Shown in pieces: positions 40,129-42,423 of a DNA stretch of 42,423 bases. A program made the translations under genes and the position numbers. Origin of the DNA: Peptoniphilaceae bacterium (lineage in GTDB: Bacteria; Bacillota; Clostridia; Tissierellales; Peptoniphilaceae); contig JAQYEZ010000026.1 of assembly GCA_028723425.1 (NCBI GenBank), positions 1 through 42,423 of the forward strand, in the 5' to 3' direction. The notes under the pieces are model-generated. The model ran no database searches. It was not told the DNA's origin and worked only from the letters and a program-made list of their open reading frames with translations. Positions within the stretch are counted from its first letter, which is position 1. The number at the start of each line of letters is the position of its first letter.

Positions 40129-42294
40129 ATGAAAAAGAATAATAAGTTAGTCTTTTTGCTTGTTTTGGCTAATATATCCATAATGGCTATGCCAAAAAAC
40201 TCTTTAGCAGCTTCTTCATATGATGATATTTTAGAAAATTCATACGAAGAAAAGACAACAACAGATCAGTCAAATCAAGAAGATTTTAGTGAGGAAAATA
40301 AAGAACTATCTGATTTTTATCTTGATGATGAAAACTTAACTTTTCAAAAAAATGAAAGCAAAGAAAGAACTGATGACGGTACAGACAAATTTAACAGATC
40401 AACAGAAACAAAAAGAGAAACTTTTGGTCAAGATAAAAATGTAAACAATATCGAAAAAGAAGTTAAAGAAAAACTTGATCTAACTAAGGGCCAATATGGT
40501 AAAAAAGAAGGACCTTATGGTCAAAACAACTTAAAAGAAAACACAGATCCAATAAAAGATATAGTTGTTAACCAAGGTGCAAACGAAAATCAAATTGCAA
40601 TTACATGGTTTGGAAAAGCTCCTTACCAAGATTCAAAGGTAGTATTTGACGGAAAAACTTATAAGGCTTATGGTAGTAAAACTGGAGATAATCAAGGATA
40701 TTATTCTTACAGAGCTCTTATTGATGGAATAGTTCCAGGAAATACTTACTCCTATTATGTACAAACAGGTAATAATAAATCTCCTATATATAACCTAAAA
40801 ACTAAGGCTTTTGGCAAAGACAAGTCTTTTTCAGTCGCTTGGTTTGGAGATCCACAAATAGGATCTGGTGATAGTGTATGGGATTCTAAAGGTCTAGAAA
40901 AACATAGTCAAGGCAAGGTTGAACAAGATAAGGCCGACTTTGCAAAAATAATAAAAAAAGCTAGAGAAGAAAATCCGAATTTCTTTATATCTATGGGAGA
41001 TAATGTTGAAGTTGCAACTTATGAAGGCGAATATGATGCATTTTTGGATAACGACTTATTTAGAGAAGCTATTTTTACATCAGTAATAGGAAATCACGAA
41101 ACATATACAGACGAAAATGACCCAATAGACCAAAACACAGTCTTTAAAGATCATTTCTATCAACCAAATGAAGCTAAACAAGGCTCCATAGTAGGCCTTA
41201 CAAAACAAGGTAAGCCTATATATTTGCCTGGAGATTTCTACTACACTTATGGAGACAGTTTATTTTTAAATCTAAACTCAAACGAAGAAGACTCAGCTAT
41301 TCATGAAGAGTTTATCAAAAATGCTATCAAAGAAGCCACAAGTAAAAGAGGATCAAATTTTTCTTGGATAGTAGTATCCTTCCACCACTCCCCATATTCA
41401 ACAGCTACTCACACAGCCGATGATGATATAATACAAAGAAGAAAAGAAATGGTAAAAATCTTTAACGATAATAAAATAGACCTTGTTTTAAATGGCCATG
41501 ACCATATCTACGCAAGAACTTACCCTATGCTTGCAGGAGAAACAGCCATGAGCTTTAAAGAAGCCTTTGGTACAGATATAAATAATCCTAAAGCCCAAGT
41601 CAAAGACGGTTACTCCAAAACATACAACACAAAAATTTATGGAAAAGACATGGTAATTGTCGATGGTATTCCTGTAAAATATGATGGAAACAAAATCACA
41701 AATCCAAGAGGAACAATCTTTTTAACCATGTCAGATTCTACTGGTTCAAAATTCTACAATCCAATTTCAGAAGATTCTTGGTATGCAGCAAAATCTTTGG
41801 ATGATAGAAGCCAACTTTTTGCAAAGTTAATCTTCTCCAAACACCAATTCCAACTTGTAACAAAAGATGTTAGTGGAGAAATAAAAGATATGTTCACAAT
41901 CACCAAAACAGAAGATGCTATAAAAAATGGTATAAATTATGTAGAAGCAAACAACAAGGAAAAGCTAAAAAAAGCAATAGACAAGGCAAAATCTCTATCT
42001 AAGGATGTTGTATTTGATGACATGGAAGCTTATCTAGATTCAATACAAGAAGCAGAAAAAGTACTTCAAGATAAAACTCTTAGCCAAGAAACTGTTGACA
42101 GTGCAATAGATGCCTTAAAAACAAGACTTTCAGCTAATTCCCTCTTAAAATCTGAGGCTAAAGAAGAAAAGAAAATTAGCAAAAAAGAAAATAAGAAAGA
42201 AATACAACAAAAAGAATACAAAGCCCCTAGTAAAAATTCAAACCCAAAAACAGGCCTAGAAGGTATAGAAGGAATTTTATTTCTCCTCGTATAA
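40129..42294 (+). CDS. Secreted purple-acid-phosphatase-like surface protein, sorting signal cut short
   Basis: Predicted exported metallophosphoesterase of 721 residues. Signal peptide about 1-28 (SLAA), a charged low-complexity region (30-130), a purple-acid-phosphatase N-terminal fibronectin-like domain (about 140-228), then the phosphoesterase core: D241 in FGDPQIGS, D291 in GDNVE, N322-H323 in GNHET, H419/H420 in SFHHSPY and GHDHIYART (456-464). A FIVAR-like helical module (about 610-685) and a Lys/Glu-rich wall linker follow. The C terminus has an LPXTG-like NPKTG at 705-709, but only 12 residues follow, so the hydrophobic segment and basic tail needed for sortase anchoring are missing. 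AGGAGG precedes the ATG. Likely substrate: phosphate esters at the cell surface. Confidence 0.88.
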   Translation: MKKNNKLVFLLVLANISIMAMPKNSLAASSYDDILENSYEEKTTTDQSNQEDFSEENKELSDFYLDDENLTFQKNESKERTDDGTDKFNRSTETKRETFGQDKNVNNIEKEVKEKLDLTKGQYGKKEGPYGQNNLKENTDPIKDIVVNQGANENQIAITWFGKAPYQDSKVVFDGKTYKAYGSKTGDNQGYYSYRALIDGIVPGNTYSYYVQTGNNKSPIYNLKTKAFGKDKSFSVAWFGDPQIGSGDSVWDSKGLEKHSQGKVEQDKADFAKIIKKAREENPNFFISMGDNVEVATYEGEYDAFLDNDLFREAIFTSVIGNHETYTDENDPIDQNTVFKDHFYQPNEAKQGSIVGLTKQGKPIYLPGDFYYTYGDSLFLNLNSNEEDSAIHEEFIKNAIKEATSKRGSNFSWIVVSFHHSPYSTATHTADDDIIQRRKEMVKIFNDNKIDLVLNGHDHIYARTYPMLAGETAMSFKEAFGTDINNPKAQVKDGYSKTYNTKIYGKDMVIVDGIPVKYDGNKITNPRGTIFLTMSDSTGSKFYNPISEDSWYAAKSLDDRSQLFAKLIFSKHQFQLVTKDVSGEIKDMFTITKTEDAIKNGINYVEANNKEKLKKAIDKAKSLSKDVVFDDMEAYLDSIQEAEKVLQDKTLSQETVDSAIDALKTRLSANSLLKSEAKEEKKISKKENKKEIQQKEYKAPSKNSNPKTGLEGIEGILFLLV

Positions 42295-42300
42295 TAATGT

Positions 42301-42423
42301 TGTAGTTAAAAACTACATTCTCTTTTCTATCCCATATCCATTATGGGATAATAATTGTAATAGATAGAGGTCGTAGTCATCCTCCTTGAAGTTTGTCTTC
42401 CTAAGTTAGGGTTACGCCTCTTC
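42301..42423. other. Hairpin-rich DNA after the truncated surface protein gene
   Basis: Three dyads lie in the last 123 bp: TGTAGTTAAAAACTACA (42301-42317), TATCCCATA/TATGGGATA (42328-42336 and 42342-42350, 5-nt loop) and GAGGTCGTA/TACGCCTC (42367-42375 and 42413-42420, with one bulged base). The segment from 42367 is richer in G and C than the gene before it. It looks like the structured end of a mobile element, perhaps IS200/IS605-like, but no transposase is inside the window. It could equally be a structured 3' region. Confidence 0.4.

Noticed and set aside
1-42423. CRISPR arrays, rRNA genes and toxin-antitoxin pairs
   Set aside because: No regularly spaced repeats, no rRNA-like segments and no recognisable TA pair were seen on either strand.

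Overview
The window is AT-rich chromosomal DNA of a low-GC Gram-positive anaerobe (Bacillota). The ylxM-ffh-rpsP-khpA-rimM-trmD-rplS-rbgA-rnhB-yraN-dprA-topA backbone, a complete arginine deiminase operon, TTG starts with strong Shine-Dalgarno sites, and a surface protein with an NPKTG-type sorting motif suggest the Peptoniphilaceae (Anaerococcus-like). The genus is inferred from content, not from a database search.

Layout. 1-1172: the 3' part of a tyrosine recombinase cut by the window edge, with tandem 10-bp repeats and a terminator; this looks like one end of an integrated element. 1307-6197: minus-strand accessory and housekeeping genes (YwaF-like membrane protein, threonine aldolase, lipoprotein, and a histidine phosphatase/PrsW-like protease/nucleosidase operon). 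6298-12457: RsuA, a MATE transporter (plus strand), an alpha/beta hydrolase, DUF1846 and ApbE. 12658-16462: a tightly packed operon of a 2-hydroxyacid dehydrogenase, uridine kinase, a glycogen branching enzyme and a UPF0158-like protein. 16515-19957: TadA, tRNA-Arg(CCT), a D,D-carboxypeptidase, an aminoglycoside-adenylyltransferase-like protein without its catalytic motif, and a Nudix hydrolase. 20047-20460: MscL. 20517-30338: the conserved translation/secretion/DNA-processing block, interrupted between dprA and topA by a plus-strand exported protein gene preceded by a promoter-rich 390-bp gap. 30504-32738: a CPBP protease and an HtrA protease. 32987-39990: arcABCD, a divergent regulator with two AraC-type DNA-binding domains, and a B3/B4-domain protein. 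40129-42294: a secreted purple-acid-phosphatase-like surface protein whose cell-wall sorting signal stops early, followed by hairpin-rich DNA of different character.

How the genes work together. ArcA, ArcB, ArcC and ArcD convert imported arginine to ornithine, ammonia, CO2 and ATP, and the divergent AraC-type protein is the obvious candidate regulator. The ffh block combines protein targeting (Ffh), small-subunit assembly (S16, RimM, KhpA), tRNA methylation (TrmD), large-subunit assembly (L19, RbgA) and DNA maintenance (RNase HII, DprA, TopA). Its promoter carries two near-identical 19-bp dyads, the most striking regulatory structure seen here.

No CRISPR array, rRNA, toxin-antitoxin pair or recognised defence island was found. 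Candidates for something undescribed are the dyad-flanked ylxM/ffh promoter, the tandem-HTH regulator with its repeats upstream of arcA, the promoter/palindrome/Shine-Dalgarno assembly without a reading frame at 22701-22790, the catalytically degenerate ANT(6)-like protein, and the junction at the right edge.
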